64,000 bases of DNA from Exiguobacterium sp. s122 (GCF_018618475.1 NZ_JACSMD010000001.1:806001-870000), one strand, 5' to 3'. Positions 1-9,175 are shown, counted from the stretch's first letter. A program made the numbers and translations. Notes: generated by a model from the sequence alone, not told the origin.

Positions 1-53
1 TTTGGACTGTCTGCTTGAGTCGCGTGCGGATCGTGCTGTAATGGTGGTTGCAT
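1..53 (-). CDS. Start of an unidentified gene, cut by the window edge
   Basis: An ATG at 53 on the minus strand is preceded by AAAGGGAGTG at good spacing, so translation plausibly begins here and runs off the window. Only 17 codons are visible (it begins MQPPLQHDPH), too few to name a family. It would be divergent from the acetyltransferase at 219. The plus strand also has a short open frame ending at 55, so a gene ending here on the plus strand cannot be excluded. Confidence 0.35.
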   Translation of the reverse strand, partial: MQPPLQHDPHATQADSP

Positions 54-218
54 AGTAAAACACTCCCTTTTTTTAATTTGGCATTGCTTCCTTATACCCT
101 TGTCAATTTCGAACTTAACCCGTTCTCGTGTTTCGTCATGAAAAAGTAATGAAGCGGCAGGATATTTTTGACGGGATGGGGAATGATAGTACTAGATTGG
201 CCAAAAGGGGGAGCTGTC

Positions 219-686
219 ATGAAGATGAGGGAAGCCGTGCCGGAAGATGCCGCTTTGATTCGAGAAATCGCGCTTGCGACGACGGACGCGGACAACGCAC
301 GTGCGCGCGTGATGGAACGGGCGTATCAGCTCGAAGAAATCGTGCGCGCCATCAGTTCGAGTGAAGAAGCGAAAGAGCAATTGTTCATCGTCGGAGAGAC
401 GGACGGTGACGTCATCGGGTTTTATCATGCGATTGACCGAGGCGATACGTGGGAAGTACTTCGTCTTTACCTCCATCCGGCCCATCACCGTCAAGGGTTA
501 GGGGCAGAACTGTTAATGCATTTAGAAGAGCGAAAACGGCAGCCGGTCGAACTGTATGTCGAGAGTTCAAACGAGCAGGCACTCGCCTTCTTAGATCACC
601 AATCGTTTATCGAGTTAAATCGGATTCAAGAAGAAGTGTACGATGAACCGATGGAGCTCGTGCATTTACGATATGACCCACGCTAA
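219..686 (+). CDS. GNAT family N-acetyltransferase
   Basis: A 155-residue acetyltransferase of the GNAT fold, predicted to move an acetyl group from acetyl-CoA to an unknown amine in the cytoplasm. The acetyl-CoA loop is visible as RQGLGA at residues 91-96, after the strand LRLYLHP (81-87), which is the usual motif A layout. The open frame extends upstream to 168, but the ATG at 219 has AAAGGGGGA at the right distance and the family normally begins just before MREAVPED. A hairpin terminator follows, so it seems to be a single-gene unit. Substrate unknown. Confidence 0.85.
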   Translation: MKMREAVPEDAALIREIALATTDADNARARVMERAYQLEEIVRAISSSEEAKEQLFIVGETDGDVIGFYHAIDRGDTWEVLRLYLHPAHHRQGLGAELLMHLEERKRQPVELYVESSNEQALAFLDHQSFIELNRIQEEVYDEPMELVHLRYDPR

Positions 687-708
687 GACTCCAGACGGAT
701 TTTGATTG

Positions 709-736
709 AAACATCAGTCGAGGCTGATGTTTTTTG
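709..736 (+). terminator. Rho-independent terminator
   Basis: Stem ACATCAG/CTGATGT with a six-base loop, followed by a run of T; it ends the acetyltransferase transcript. Confidence 0.8.
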
Positions 737-774
737 TTAGAATAAAACAGACATACTAATAATGAGGTGACAGC

Positions 775-1491
775 ATGACATACGAAGAAACATCACGAAA
801 AGGGGTCATCGTGATTGTGTATCCGCTCCAGTTCACGTCTCGGGTCAGCGAGGCGTTCGTCGAGCGATTGCGAACAGACTACGAGGTGCTCGTCGTCGCT
901 GGGCCCGCGCTCGGGTTGACGGCCGAAGACCATAAACAGCTAATAAAAAATACGCTCCGTGAAGCTGGACAATACAAGTTGCCGATTCACGTCGTCGCCT
1001 TCAGTCTCGGCGCGCTGCTAACGAACCGTCTGTTACAGGAGTACGATGTCCCGCTCGGCAGCTTGACGTACATTTCGCCACTCTTTGACTGGCATGCGTC
1101 CCGTCAAATCGGTGGATTGAAACAAGTCGTCGCTTCCGCCGTCGATCGCTTCCGTCCCGATTTGCCGCTTGGCATGATGACGTTTACAGGAGGCGGGGAA
1201 GAATCGTCTCGATTTGGTGAGATCACGTACGCGCAATATCGTGAAATCGAGGAAGAAATTGTCGAGCACCAAGAGGAGAAGAAGCATTTACCGCGCTTAC
1301 CGCTCGCTTGTTTCTACGCCCCTGACGACCGTTTCGCTGATGTGAAGCTGACGCTGAACGTCTGCCGAAAAATCGGAGGCGACCAAGTCTACATCCGCCG
1401 CCTCGAGGGGTTCCCGCATTTTGGTTATGAGCGACTGAACACGAAGTTCGCGGAGACGCTGTTGACGTTTTATGATTTGATTCAAGAATAA
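775..1491 (+). CDS. Alpha/beta hydrolase-like protein
   Basis: A 238-residue cytoplasmic protein with the layout of a small alpha/beta hydrolase. The nucleophile elbow is AFSLG with Ser77; Asp184 or Asp185 in YAPDD and His215 in GFPHFG are in place to complete a triad. The first glycine of the usual GxSxG elbow is Ala here, which occurs in esterase and lipase-like members. The ATG at 775 has GAGGTGA upstream. No signal peptide. Substrate is unknown; it is not close enough to YtpA to name. Confidence 0.75.
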   Translation: MTYEETSRKGVIVIVYPLQFTSRVSEAFVERLRTDYEVLVVAGPALGLTAEDHKQLIKNTLREAGQYKLPIHVVAFSLGALLTNRLLQEYDVPLGSLTYISPLFDWHASRQIGGLKQVVASAVDRFRPDLPLGMMTFTGGGEESSRFGEITYAQYREIEEEIVEHQEEKKHLPRLPLACFYAPDDRFADVKLTLNVCRKIGGDQVYIRRLEGFPHFGYERLNTKFAETLLTFYDLIQE

Positions 1492-1520
1492 AGGCGACTC
1501 CTCCGAGTCGCCTTTATTAT
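1490..1520. terminator. Bidirectional terminator
   Basis: Near-perfect hairpin AAAGGCGACTC / GAGTCGCCTTT with a CTCC loop between two convergent genes. It overlaps both stop-codon regions and serves both strands. Confidence 0.85.
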
Positions 1521-2086
1521 GCCCGCTTTTCAATCGCGATGATGAACGGGGGATGATTCACTTGGTTGATAAAGCCGTATCGCAGCACACCGGCCTGTTT
1601 TTGGTCGAGCGACTCGACGTAAGCGAGTACTTCGTCGCGTTCGACTTTCCCGCTATCGTGACCATGATAGATGACGACGACGATGACGCCGCCGATGGCC
1701 ATGACGTCCTGCAACTGGCGTAGCGCATCGATGGTCGTCTCACCGGTCGTCGTGACCGTTTTATCGCTTCCGGGTAAGTACCCGAGGTTAAACACGGCGG
1801 CCGTGATGGGCCGTGTCTCGTTTTCGACGACGGTCCGAACAGTATGATGGCTATCGTGAATGACGCTAACTCGTTCGGACATGCCGGCTTCCTCGAGCCG
1901 CTGTCGTGTCGCCGTGACCGCCTCTTCTTGAACATCGAACGCGTAGACGTGTCCGTCGCCGACAAGCTCAGCTAAAAATAAGGTATCGTGTCCGTTACCG
2001 GCCGTCATATCGATGGCGACCGTACCGGGCATGACGTGTTCACGTAACAGGTGTTTCGCGAACGGTAAGACTCTCATTAATCCCAT
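1517..2086 (-). CDS. mnmM: tRNA wobble-uridine methyltransferase MnmM (YtqB)
   Basis: A 189-residue class I SAM-dependent methyltransferase of the YtqB family. The SAM loop is AIDMTAGNGHDT (residues 24-35) and a catalytic-region motif NLGYLPG is present. In Gram-positive bacteria YtqB/MnmM adds the last methyl group to nm5(s2)U34 of tRNAs for split codon boxes, a step done by MnmC in Enterobacteria. The frame runs up to 2140, but the ATG at 2086 has a GAAGGA ribosome site and gives the expected MGLMRVLPFAK start. It overlaps the end of mnmL by 47 bases, so the two are translationally linked. Confidence 0.9.
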   Translation of the reverse strand: MGLMRVLPFAKHLLREHVMPGTVAIDMTAGNGHDTLFLAELVGDGHVYAFDVQEEAVTATRQRLEEAGMSERVSVIHDSHHTVRTVVENETRPITAAVFNLGYLPGSDKTVTTTGETTIDALRQLQDVMAIGGVIVVVIYHGHDSGKVERDEVLAYVESLDQKQAGVLRYGFINQVNHPPFIIAIEKRA

Positions 2087-3017
2087 ATCTCTCATCCTTC
2101 TTTTTTCCTTGGAAGGAATCGCGGCGTTCCAGTTCGGCATGAATGGCGTTCAAGACGGCCATCTTGTGCCGGCTCCACATCGGTCCAATCAACAACTCAG
2201 GCGGGCCGTCGCCCGTCAACCGATGGATGATCACATCTTCCGGTAACACCTCGAGCTGATCGCAGACGAGGGAGACGTATGTCGCCTCATCCATCAAGTC
2301 GAAGAGCCCTAACGCGTACTGCCGGGCGAGCGGTGTATGTTTCAAGACGTGGAGCAAATGGATCTTGATTCCTTGTATGTCCATTTTAGCAACTTCTCGC
2401 GCCGTGTCGAGCATCATCTGTGGCGTCTCGCCCGGAAGGCCGTTGATGATATGAACACAAACACGGATGTTGTGGCGGCGAAGTTTCGCCAGTCCGTCAC
2501 GAAACGTCGCGTAGTCGTGGCCGCGGTTGATTTTCTTGCCGGTTTTGTCATGGATTGTCTGTAACCCGAGCTCGACCCAAAGCGACGTCCGCTCGTTCAG
2601 TTCGGCGAGGTACTCGACGACATCGTCCGGCAGACAGTCGGGACGGGTCGCGATCGATATTCCGACGACGCCTTCCTCTTCAAGTGCTGGCTCGAACAGC
2701 TCACGTAAGCGCGTGACCGGTGCATATGTATTACTGAACGCTTGAAAGTAAGCGATATAACGTGCGTCTTTCCATTTTCGGTGCAGCCGGGCCTTTCCTT
2801 CGGCGAACTGGATGGGGATGGGGTCGCACGCATTTCCGGCAAAGTCACCACTCCCATCATCTGAACAAAACGTGCACCCCCCTCTTGACACGAGACCGTC
2901 CCGATTCGGACAAGTGAAGCCACCGTCGAGTGGGACTTTGAACACTTTCCCGCCATACTCTCGGCGATACGCTTCGTTCAACTTATTATATCTGGCTTCA
3001 CCAAATGGGTTAATCAT
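2040..3017 (-). CDS. mnmL: Radical SAM protein MnmL (YtqA)
   Basis: About 325 residues of the YtqA (TIGR01212) radical SAM family, related to the Elp3 catalytic half. A Cys cluster for the 4Fe-4S centre is visible near the N-terminus in TCPNRDG...GGCTFC. YtqA has been reported as MnmL, which converts cmnm5(s2)U34 to nm5(s2)U34, the substrate of MnmM encoded right behind it. The frame also has an ATG two codons earlier (3023), but AAGGAG sits only 3 bases from that one and 9 bases from the ATG at 3017. The C-terminal tail past residue 300 is poorly conserved in the family. Confidence 0.9.
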   Translation of the reverse strand: MINPFGEARYNKLNEAYRREYGGKVFKVPLDGGFTCPNRDGLVSRGGCTFCSDDGSGDFAGNACDPIPIQFAEGKARLHRKWKDARYIAYFQAFSNTYAPVTRLRELFEPALEEEGVVGISIATRPDCLPDDVVEYLAELNERTSLWVELGLQTIHDKTGKKINRGHDYATFRDGLAKLRRHNIRVCVHIINGLPGETPQMMLDTAREVAKMDIQGIKIHLLHVLKHTPLARQYALGLFDLMDEATYVSLVCDQLEVLPEDVIIHRLTGDGPPELLIGPMWSRHKMAVLNAIHAELERRDSFQGKKKDERYGINESLTVRETPVT

Positions 3018-3136
3018 CTTCATCCTCTCCTTATTTGCTCATGTTATCACATACTGTTTAATGCAAAACTTCAGAATGAGTACTTTTTCTTGACAGTTAT
3101 AGACCGTTCCGTTAGCTTGGAGAAGGACTAATTTTG

Positions 3137-3162
3137 AATTCGGCCGTCGTGCCGAATTTTTA
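3137..3162 (+). promoter_or_regulatory. Terminator-like hairpin in the MFS gene leader
   Basis: Stem AATTCGGC (3137-3144) and GCCGAATT (3151-3158) with a six-base loop and a short T run sit between the mnmL start and the MFS start. A TTGACA at about 3091 could be the -35 of the promoter. A TTG codon at 3134 with GAGAAGGA upstream opens a frame that reads through the hairpin into the MFS gene. This arrangement fits an attenuator in which translation of the leader decides read-through, as known for some drug-resistance genes. Function is inferred only. Confidence 0.45.
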
Positions 3163-3193
3163 TCGTTTAGGCGATGGGAAAGGAGGAATTGGC

Positions 3194-4384
3194 GTGAACA
3201 AGAAAATGCCGATCTCAATATGGATTTTGGTCATCGCGATGGCGCTCAATACGACAGCGGCGTCTTTTTTATGGCCGTTCAATACGTTATATATTAATGG
3301 CTATTTAGGAGAATCGATGACGCTTGCCGGCATCGCGCTTCTCGTCAACTCCGCCCTCGCCATCGTCGGAAATTATATCGGTGGTACGTTGTTTGACCGG
3401 CTCGGCGGCAAGATGACGCTCGTGATTGCGGTATCGTTACTGCTTGCTAGTTCGCTCGGGTTTCTATTGTTCCATGCGACGTTTATCGGCTATTTGGTCT
3501 GGCTTGGGCTGATCGGCTTCTCGGGCGGGCTCGTTTTCCCGACAGTGTACGCTTTCGCCGGCTTGATCTGGCCGGAAGGAGGCCGTCGTTCGTTCAATGC
3601 GATTTACGTTGCGCAAAACGTCGGGGTCGCACTCGGGACGGCAATGAGCGGACAAGTGGCACGCCTCAACATCGAATGGATTTTTTATGCGAACTTTTTC
3701 TTGTCGGTCCTATTCGTCGTCGTGCTCTTATTCGGGTTCCGTTACTTGAAAGAAACGACGCGTCCTGTCATCCAGTCGCAACTTGAGGCGGCCGCAACGA
3801 CGTTGTCCGGTGCGACGATGAAATCGATGTGGTACGTCGCTATCGGTTACGCCGCCCTCTGGTTCGTTTACGTCCAGTGGCAAGGGACGATTGCCGTCCA
3901 CTCGCAAGGGCTCGGCGTGACGATTAGCGAATATTCACTCCTTTGGACGGTGAACGGGGCGATGATCGTGTTCGCACAACCGCTCCTCAACCGCATGCTA
4001 CGTCAATTCGAGGACGACTTGAAGCGTCAACTCATCGTCGGTGGCGTCATTTTCCTTGCCGCCTTCCTGATCGTGCCGTTTGCCGGCGGTTTTGCGATGT
4101 TCATGGTTGCGATGGTCGTCATGACGATCGGCGAGATGTTCATTTGGCCGGCCGTCCCGACGATTGCCGCGAAACTGGCACCTGCCGGGAAAGCGGGCCA
4201 ATATCAAGGCCTCGTCAATATCGCGGCATCAGTCGGACGCATGATCGGTCCGACGATGTCCGGTTTGTTATATGACGTCTTTGGCATCCATGCGGTGTTC
4301 GGCGTGATGATTCTACTCAGTTCGATCGGTTTATTCTTCTTCATCAAGACGGGTTCACTGAATCGACAAACATCAGAAGAATAA
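3194..4384 (+). CDS. yttB: MFS transporter, YttB-like
   Basis: A 396-residue major facilitator with about 12 hydrophobic segments, resembling B. subtilis YttB, a putative multidrug exporter. The loop between segments 2 and 3 carries the MFS signature as GGTLFDRLGGK. I chose the GTG at 3194 because AGGAGG lies 7 bases upstream and MNKKMPISIWILVI is a typical N-terminus. A longer form from a TTG at 3134, also with a ribosome site, would add 20 polar residues. YttB lies next to ytqAB in Bacillus too. Substrate unknown. Confidence 0.85.
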   Translation: MNKKMPISIWILVIAMALNTTAASFLWPFNTLYINGYLGESMTLAGIALLVNSALAIVGNYIGGTLFDRLGGKMTLVIAVSLLLASSLGFLLFHATFIGYLVWLGLIGFSGGLVFPTVYAFAGLIWPEGGRRSFNAIYVAQNVGVALGTAMSGQVARLNIEWIFYANFFLSVLFVVVLLFGFRYLKETTRPVIQSQLEAAATTLSGATMKSMWYVAIGYAALWFVYVQWQGTIAVHSQGLGVTISEYSLLWTVNGAMIVFAQPLLNRMLRQFEDDLKRQLIVGGVIFLAAFLIVPFAGGFAMFMVAMVVMTIGEMFIWPAVPTIAAKLAPAGKAGQYQGLVNIAASVGRMIGPTMSGLLYDVFGIHAVFGVMILLSSIGLFFFIKTGSLNRQTSEE

Positions 4385-4510
4385 GCATATTGCGAGCATC
4401 TTCACACACATTGCCTGATGGATATCTGAATTAAAATAAAGGTGAGGATCCTTTCAAATCGTTACGTCGGGTCGTCTTTCGTGTATTCATGAGCGAAGGA
4501 GAGGAACAAT

Positions 4511-5257
4511 ATGAGTGAAGAAGTGAATTTACTTGTATTGGCGACACAGTATATGTTTTGGGTTGGGTTTGTTGGCATGGCGGCTGCGACGCTCTACTTT
4601 TTAGTGGAACGCAACAGCCTCGATCCGGAGTATCGTTCTGTTGCGACGGTTGCTGCGCTCGTCACGTTCGTTGCGGCGATTCATTATTATTTCATGAAAG
4701 ATGCGGTCGGCGATTCAGGTTTGTTATCTGAAATTACAGGATTTCCGACAGAGATTCGGTATATTGATTGGCTCGTGACGACGCCACTCTTACTCGTGAA
4801 ATTCCCGTTGCTGTTAAGTTTGAAAGGGAAGATGAAGACTGGATTACTGACAAAATTAATTGTTGCAGACGTCATCATGATTGTGGCCGGCTATCTCGGG
4901 GAATCGTCAATCAATTTGAATGGCGGCTTTACTCAGCTTGGACTTTGGGGCTATCTCATCGGCTGTTTGGCTTGGCTCTATATCATCTATTTGTTGTTCA
5001 CGAATGTCACGAAAGCGGCGGAGTCGTCCCCAGAGCCGATTCGAAAAGCACTGCTCAACATGCGTCTCTTCATTTTAGTCGGTTGGGCGATTTATCCGAT
5101 TGGTTATGCGGTGACATTGTTCGCAAGTGGCGTCGAAGTGCAGCTCGTACGGGAATTGATTTATAACGTTGCCGATTTGGTCAACAAGGTCGGGTTCGGA
5201 CTCATCGCGTTCTTTGCGGTCAAAACGATCTCGACGATGAAACAAATTAAGACGTAA
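4511..5257 (+). CDS. Light-driven proton pump rhodopsin (Exiguobacterium type)
   Basis: A 248-residue seven-helix microbial rhodopsin. The retinal Schiff-base lysine is K226 in ADLVNKVGFG, with Asp222 as counter-ion partner. Helix C reads RYIDWLVTTPLLLVK: Asp86 is the proton acceptor, paired with His58 as in proteorhodopsins, while the position of the bacteriorhodopsin donor Asp96 is Lys97. This lysine donor is the hallmark of the Exiguobacterium sibiricum rhodopsin (ESR), shown to pump protons outward. The ATG at 4511 follows GGAGAGGA. The gene lies alone between yttB and the leuS T-box, and no carotenoid or retinal synthesis gene is in the window. Confidence 0.96.
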   Translation: MSEEVNLLVLATQYMFWVGFVGMAAATLYFLVERNSLDPEYRSVATVAALVTFVAAIHYYFMKDAVGDSGLLSEITGFPTEIRYIDWLVTTPLLLVKFPLLLSLKGKMKTGLLTKLIVADVIMIVAGYLGESSINLNGGFTQLGLWGYLIGCLAWLYIIYLLFTNVTKAAESSPEPIRKALLNMRLFILVGWAIYPIGYAVTLFASGVEVQLVRELIYNVADLVNKVGFGLIAFFAVKTISTMKQIKT

Positions 5258-5270
5258 CGAAAAGTTCACA

Positions 5271-5300
5271 TTGACGCGGTTTTTTATCTTGGGATAGAAT
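5271..5300 (+). promoter_or_regulatory. leuS promoter
   Basis: TTGACG at 5271 and TAGAAT at 5295 with an 18-base spacer, just upstream of the T-box leader. Confidence 0.7.
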
Positions 5301-5306
5301 GAAAGG

Positions 5307-5553
5307 GTAGATAAATTATCGCGATGAAAAGGAATAGTATCGTCTTGTCTGTATAGTAGAGAGCCGGTGGTTGGTGCGAACCGGTATATGGACGTCGAGA
5401 ACTCGCCTTGGAGCTGTTTGCCTGAACGCAAGTAGGGTGAACCGGAGTTACGCCACGTTATCGGCGTCTCAAGTGGCAGAAATGCAACATGGGTGGTACC
5501 GCGGAGAGCTTTCAAGCCTTTCGTCCCATTACCGGGGCGGAAGGCTTTTTATT
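5307..5553 (+). promoter_or_regulatory. T-box riboswitch, leucine specifier, with terminator
   Basis: The T-box sequence GGGTGGTACCGCGG is at 5491-5504. Upstream Stem I contains the likely specifier CTC (5402-5404, context GAACTCGCC), a leucine codon. Downstream GCCTTTCGTCCC pairs with GGGGCGGAAGGC and is followed by T5, forming the terminator (5513-5553). Uncharged tRNA-Leu is expected to stabilise the antiterminator and switch on leuS. Confidence 0.95.
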
Positions 5554-5572
5554 ATGCAGAGGAGGATGAAGG

Positions 5573-7975
5573 TTGGACTACTTTAAACATCAAGACATCG
5601 AGCCGAAATGGCAAAAACGTTGGGAAGAGAAAGAGGCGTTCCGGACGACAGAAGACCCGGACAAGGAGTGTTTCTACGTCCTTGATATGTTCCCATACCC
5701 GTCAGGAGCCGGACTTCACGTCGGTCACCCAGAAGGGTATACAGCAACAGACATCATTGCCCGTATGAAGCGGATGCAAGGCTTTAACGTCCTCCATCCG
5801 ATGGGGTGGGACGCGTTCGGTCTTCCAGCCGAGCAGTATGCGTTAGATACCGGGAATGACCCACGTGAATTCACAGAACGCAACATCGGCACGTTCCGTC
5901 GCCAATTGAAGGAACTTGGATTCTCGTACGATTGGGACCGTGAAATCAGCACGACAGATCCGAAATACTATAAATGGACACAATGGATCTTCACGCAGCT
6001 CCATGACCGTGGCCTTGCCTACGTCGATGAAGTCGCCGTCAACTGGTGCCCGGCACTCGGAACGGTACTTGCCAACGAAGAGGTCATCGACGGATTGTCG
6101 GAGCGCGGGAACCACCCGGTCTACCGAGTACCGATGAAACAGTGGGTGCTTCGTATCACAGAGTATGCAGAGCGCTTGCTTGATGATTTGGAAGGACTTG
6201 ATTGGCCGGAGAGCGTCAAAGAGATGCAGCGTAACTGGGTCGGCAAATCGGTTGGGGCCGAGGTCGATTTCAAAGTGGACGGTCACGACAAGGTCGTCAC
6301 AGTGTTCACGACGCGTCCCGACACGCTCTACGGGGCGACGTACGTCACACTCGCGCCAGAGCATCCGTTCGTGAAAGCAATCGCGACGCCAGAACAAGCG
6401 GTGGCCATTGAAGCATATGTCGAAGAAGTCTCGAAAAAGACAGACCTTGAACGGACGGACCTCGCGAAAGAGAAAACGGGCGTCTTCACGGGCGCATACG
6501 CCATTAACCCGGTAAATGGTGAGAAGCTTCCGATTTGGATTGCCGACTACGTCTTGTCGACATATGGGACGGGAGCGGTCATGGCCGTTCCTGGTCATGA
6601 TGAGCGCGACTACGAGTTCGCACAAACGTTCGATCTCCCGATCCGAGAAGTCGTCCAAGGCGGCAACTTGGAGGAAGCTGCTTATGTCGAAGACGGCGTG
6701 CACATCAATTCAGGCTCACTTGATGGGCTTAACAAAGCCGATGCGATTGCCAAAATCATCGAAGAACTCGAACTCGCCGGCACGGGCCGCGCGAAGACAA
6801 CGTATCGTCTCCGCGATTGGTTATTCAGCCGCCAACGCTATTGGGGCGAGCCGATTCCAATCATTCATATGGAAGACGGCACACTCAAGACGGTAGCGGT
6901 TGAAGAGCTTCCACTCGAACTTCCGATTATCGATGAAATCAAACCGTCGGGTACAGGCGAATCTCCGCTCGCGAATGCGGACGAGTGGTTGACGTACACG
7001 GATCCGGTGACAGGTGAGAAGGGGCGTCGCGAGACGAACACGATGCCGCAATGGGCCGGTAGCTGCTGGTATTACATTCGCTTCATCGATCCGCATAACG
7101 AGGACATGATCGCAGACCCAGAAAAGTTGAAGCGTTGGCTTCCGGTCGATTTGTATATCGGCGGTACAGAGCATGCGGTCCTTCACTTGCTCTACGCGCG
7201 CTTCTGGCATAAAGTGCTTTACGACATCGGCATCGTGCCGACGAACGAGCCGTTCCAAAAGCTCTATAACCAAGGGATGATTCTCGGTGAGAACAACGAG
7301 AAGATGTCGAAGTCAAAAGGCAACGTCGTTAACCCGGACGATATCATCAAATCGCACGGTGCCGACACACTTCGTCTTTATGAAATGTTCATGGGACCAC
7401 TCGATGCAGCCATCGCTTGGTCGACGAACGGTCTTGACGGTGCCCGTCGCTTCCTCGACCGCGTCTGGCGTTTGTTCGATCAATCGGAGCTTCAAGACGT
7501 CGCACCGAGGGCCGACTTTGAACGGACGTACCATCAGACGGTGAAGAAAGTGACCGAGGATTACGAAGCGCTCCGTTTCAACACGGCGATTTCGCAACTC
7601 ATGGTGTTCATCAACGAGGCGTATAAACAAGACACGCTTCCAAAACAAGAGATGGTCGACTTCATTAAGATGCTCGCGCCGGTTGCGCCACACTTGGCCG
7701 AAGAATTGTGGGAGCGTCTCGGGATGACGGAAGATTTGACGTACGCGGCATGGCCGACGTTCGATGAGTCGAAACTTGTTAGCGACACGATTGAAGTCGT
7801 CATTCAAGTGAACGGAAAACTTCGTGCGAAGATGCACGTAGCCCGCGACGCATCGAAAGATGTGCTCGAGAACGAGGCACTCGGAAACGAGCGTGTCCAA
7901 GAGTTCACGGAAGGAAAGACAGTCCGAAAAGTGATTGTCGTCCCTGGCAAGCTCGTCAATATCGTCGTAGGATGA
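5573..7975 (+). CDS. leuS: Leucine--tRNA ligase
   Basis: An 800-residue class Ia aminoacyl-tRNA synthetase that charges tRNA-Leu. The HIGH-type motif is HVGH (residues 49-52) after PYPSGAGL, and KMSKS lies at 577-581. An editing domain occupies the CP1 insert between them, and the C-terminus ends in the usual anticodon-binding region. Translation starts at TTG 5573, with AGGAGG seven bases upstream and [14 protein letters not shown] as the normal bacterial LeuRS start. Expression is controlled by the T-box ahead of it. Confidence 0.98.
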   Translation: MDYFKHQDIEPKWQKRWEEKEAFRTTEDPDKECFYVLDMFPYPSGAGLHVGHPEGYTATDIIARMKRMQGFNVLHPMGWDAFGLPAEQYALDTGNDPREFTERNIGTFRRQLKELGFSYDWDREISTTDPKYYKWTQWIFTQLHDRGLAYVDEVAVNWCPALGTVLANEEVIDGLSERGNHPVYRVPMKQWVLRITEYAERLLDDLEGLDWPESVKEMQRNWVGKSVGAEVDFKVDGHDKVVTVFTTRPDTLYGATYVTLAPEHPFVKAIATPEQAVAIEAYVEEVSKKTDLERTDLAKEKTGVFTGAYAINPVNGEKLPIWIADYVLSTYGTGAVMAVPGHDERDYEFAQTFDLPIREVVQGGNLEEAAYVEDGVHINSGSLDGLNKADAIAKIIEELELAGTGRAKTTYRLRDWLFSRQRYWGEPIPIIHMEDGTLKTVAVEELPLELPIIDEIKPSGTGESPLANADEWLTYTDPVTGEKGRRETNTMPQWAGSCWYYIRFIDPHNEDMIADPEKLKRWLPVDLYIGGTEHAVLHLLYARFWHKVLYDIGIVPTNEPFQKLYNQGMILGENNEKMSKSKGNVVNPDDIIKSHGADTLRLYEMFMGPLDAAIAWSTNGLDGARRFLDRVWRLFDQSELQDVAPRADFERTYHQTVKKVTEDYEALRFNTAISQLMVFINEAYKQDTLPKQEMVDFIKMLAPVAPHLAEELWERLGMTEDLTYAAWPTFDESKLVSDTIEVVIQVNGKLRAKMHVARDASKDVLENEALGNERVQEFTEGKTVRKVIVVPGKLVNIVVG

Positions 7976-7978
7976 CGG

Positions 7979-8016
7979 AAAAGAACGTGTGACATTGTCA
8001 CATGTTCTTTTCTTTT
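7979..8016 (+). terminator. leuS terminator
   Basis: Long hairpin AAAGAACGTGTGACA / TCACATGTTCTTT directly after the stop codon, followed by T-rich sequence. Confidence 0.8.
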
Positions 8017-8093
8017 CGTTGACGTCGTTTTCTTTTTCGGGCGGGTTTGATACACTAAAGGGCGATACTGCAGAAAAAGGGGACAAACCGTCC

Positions 8094-9161
8094 ATGAAAC
8101 GTTCTTACGTACTCTATACGACTTCGTTCGCCGTATTGGTCGGGCTGATTCTCTGTTACGTGCTCGTCTTTTCAGACGAAGAGATTCAACGACAAATCGG
8201 GGCGACGTTCGATAAAATCGACATTCAAACGAGCCATCAAGCGACGCCGCTTCCGCCGGTCGAAGCTTCACCAGACGATGAGGACATCGATACAACCGAT
8301 GCGCTCGAACAGATTCAAAATATTGACGAAGTATACTATAGCGACACAATCGGCGCTTATCTCGTATTGACGAAGAATCGCGAGTTCTTTGAAGTGAGCG
8401 GGAACGCCAACCGTGTCATTTCCTCGCTTCAACTTGAGAATGAAGGGCAAGCGTTAAAATTAAACGAGTTCATCGGCATGCGAATGATCACAGAAACGAA
8501 AGTACTTGCGGTCACGGCAAATGGCGTCCTCGTGACGATTGAGCGGGAAGGCGGCCGTTGGATTGAGCAAGAGCGTAAAGTGATTGCTGGTATCCGTCCG
8601 GGTGACCGTTTGTTTGGGCTCGGCTATGACCAAACGACCGAACGCCTGATTATCATGAACCGCGAATCGGGAACGACCGACGTCGAGATTCTCTACATCG
8701 AGGAACGTATCACGGAAGTCGAGACGGAGGAGCGGAATGAGCCGGAGGGCGAGTCGAGCGGTGACGACGAAGCGACGGGTGAAGAGACGATTGATGTTGA
8801 TGCGGTCTCACCAGAAGACGAAGCGTTGCAGACAGAGGCAGAACCTGATCCAGAGCCGCTCAGCGAATGGGCAATTGAATCGCGTAAAGCGCTCACGACG
8901 ACGGGCATGAGTGCTTCGATTCAACAAAAATTCGAGAAATTCCGCGGTGTTGGGCTTGTCGAACGGCAAGGGCGGATTTATGTCCTCGACTCCGAGGAGC
9001 TCGTCTTATATACAATCAACCCGAATGAAGGGACGATGAACGGTCAGATGGTGACACCACGCGTGTACGGATCGACCGGTGTGTTCCTACAAGACAATGA
9101 AATTTTTGCAATCGTACGACCAGACGTGTTCGACCTAGACGCTTTCGTCTCGGTCGACTGA
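8094..9161 (+). CDS. Membrane-anchored protein with acidic linker, function unknown
   Basis: A 355-residue protein I do not recognise. Residues about 5-27 form one hydrophobic helix followed by an outside-facing polar region, so it is probably an anchored extracytoplasmic protein. A strongly acidic, Glu/Asp/Ser-rich linker spans roughly residues 203-260, and a folded C-terminal part follows. The start at ATG 8094 has AAAAGGGG upstream; the longer frame from 7989 runs through the leuS terminator and is unlikely. It is followed after 14 bases by a MazG-like gene with its own GGAGAG, so the two are probably co-transcribed. Confidence 0.7.
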   Translation: MKRSYVLYTTSFAVLVGLILCYVLVFSDEEIQRQIGATFDKIDIQTSHQATPLPPVEASPDDEDIDTTDALEQIQNIDEVYYSDTIGAYLVLTKNREFFEVSGNANRVISSLQLENEGQALKLNEFIGMRMITETKVLAVTANGVLVTIEREGGRWIEQERKVIAGIRPGDRLFGLGYDQTTERLIIMNRESGTTDVEILYIEERITEVETEERNEPEGESSGDDEATGEETIDVDAVSPEDEALQTEAEPDPEPLSEWAIESRKALTTTGMSASIQQKFEKFRGVGLVERQGRIYVLDSEELVLYTINPNEGTMNGQMVTPRVYGSTGVFLQDNEIFAIVRPDVFDLDAFVSVD

Positions 9162-9175
9162 TAGGAGAGATCACG

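Noticed and set aside
5843-8095. Minus-strand frames of 260-286 codons opposite leuS
   Set aside because: Antisense frames kept open by codon use in the GC-rich leuS gene; no ribosome site or recognisable domain.
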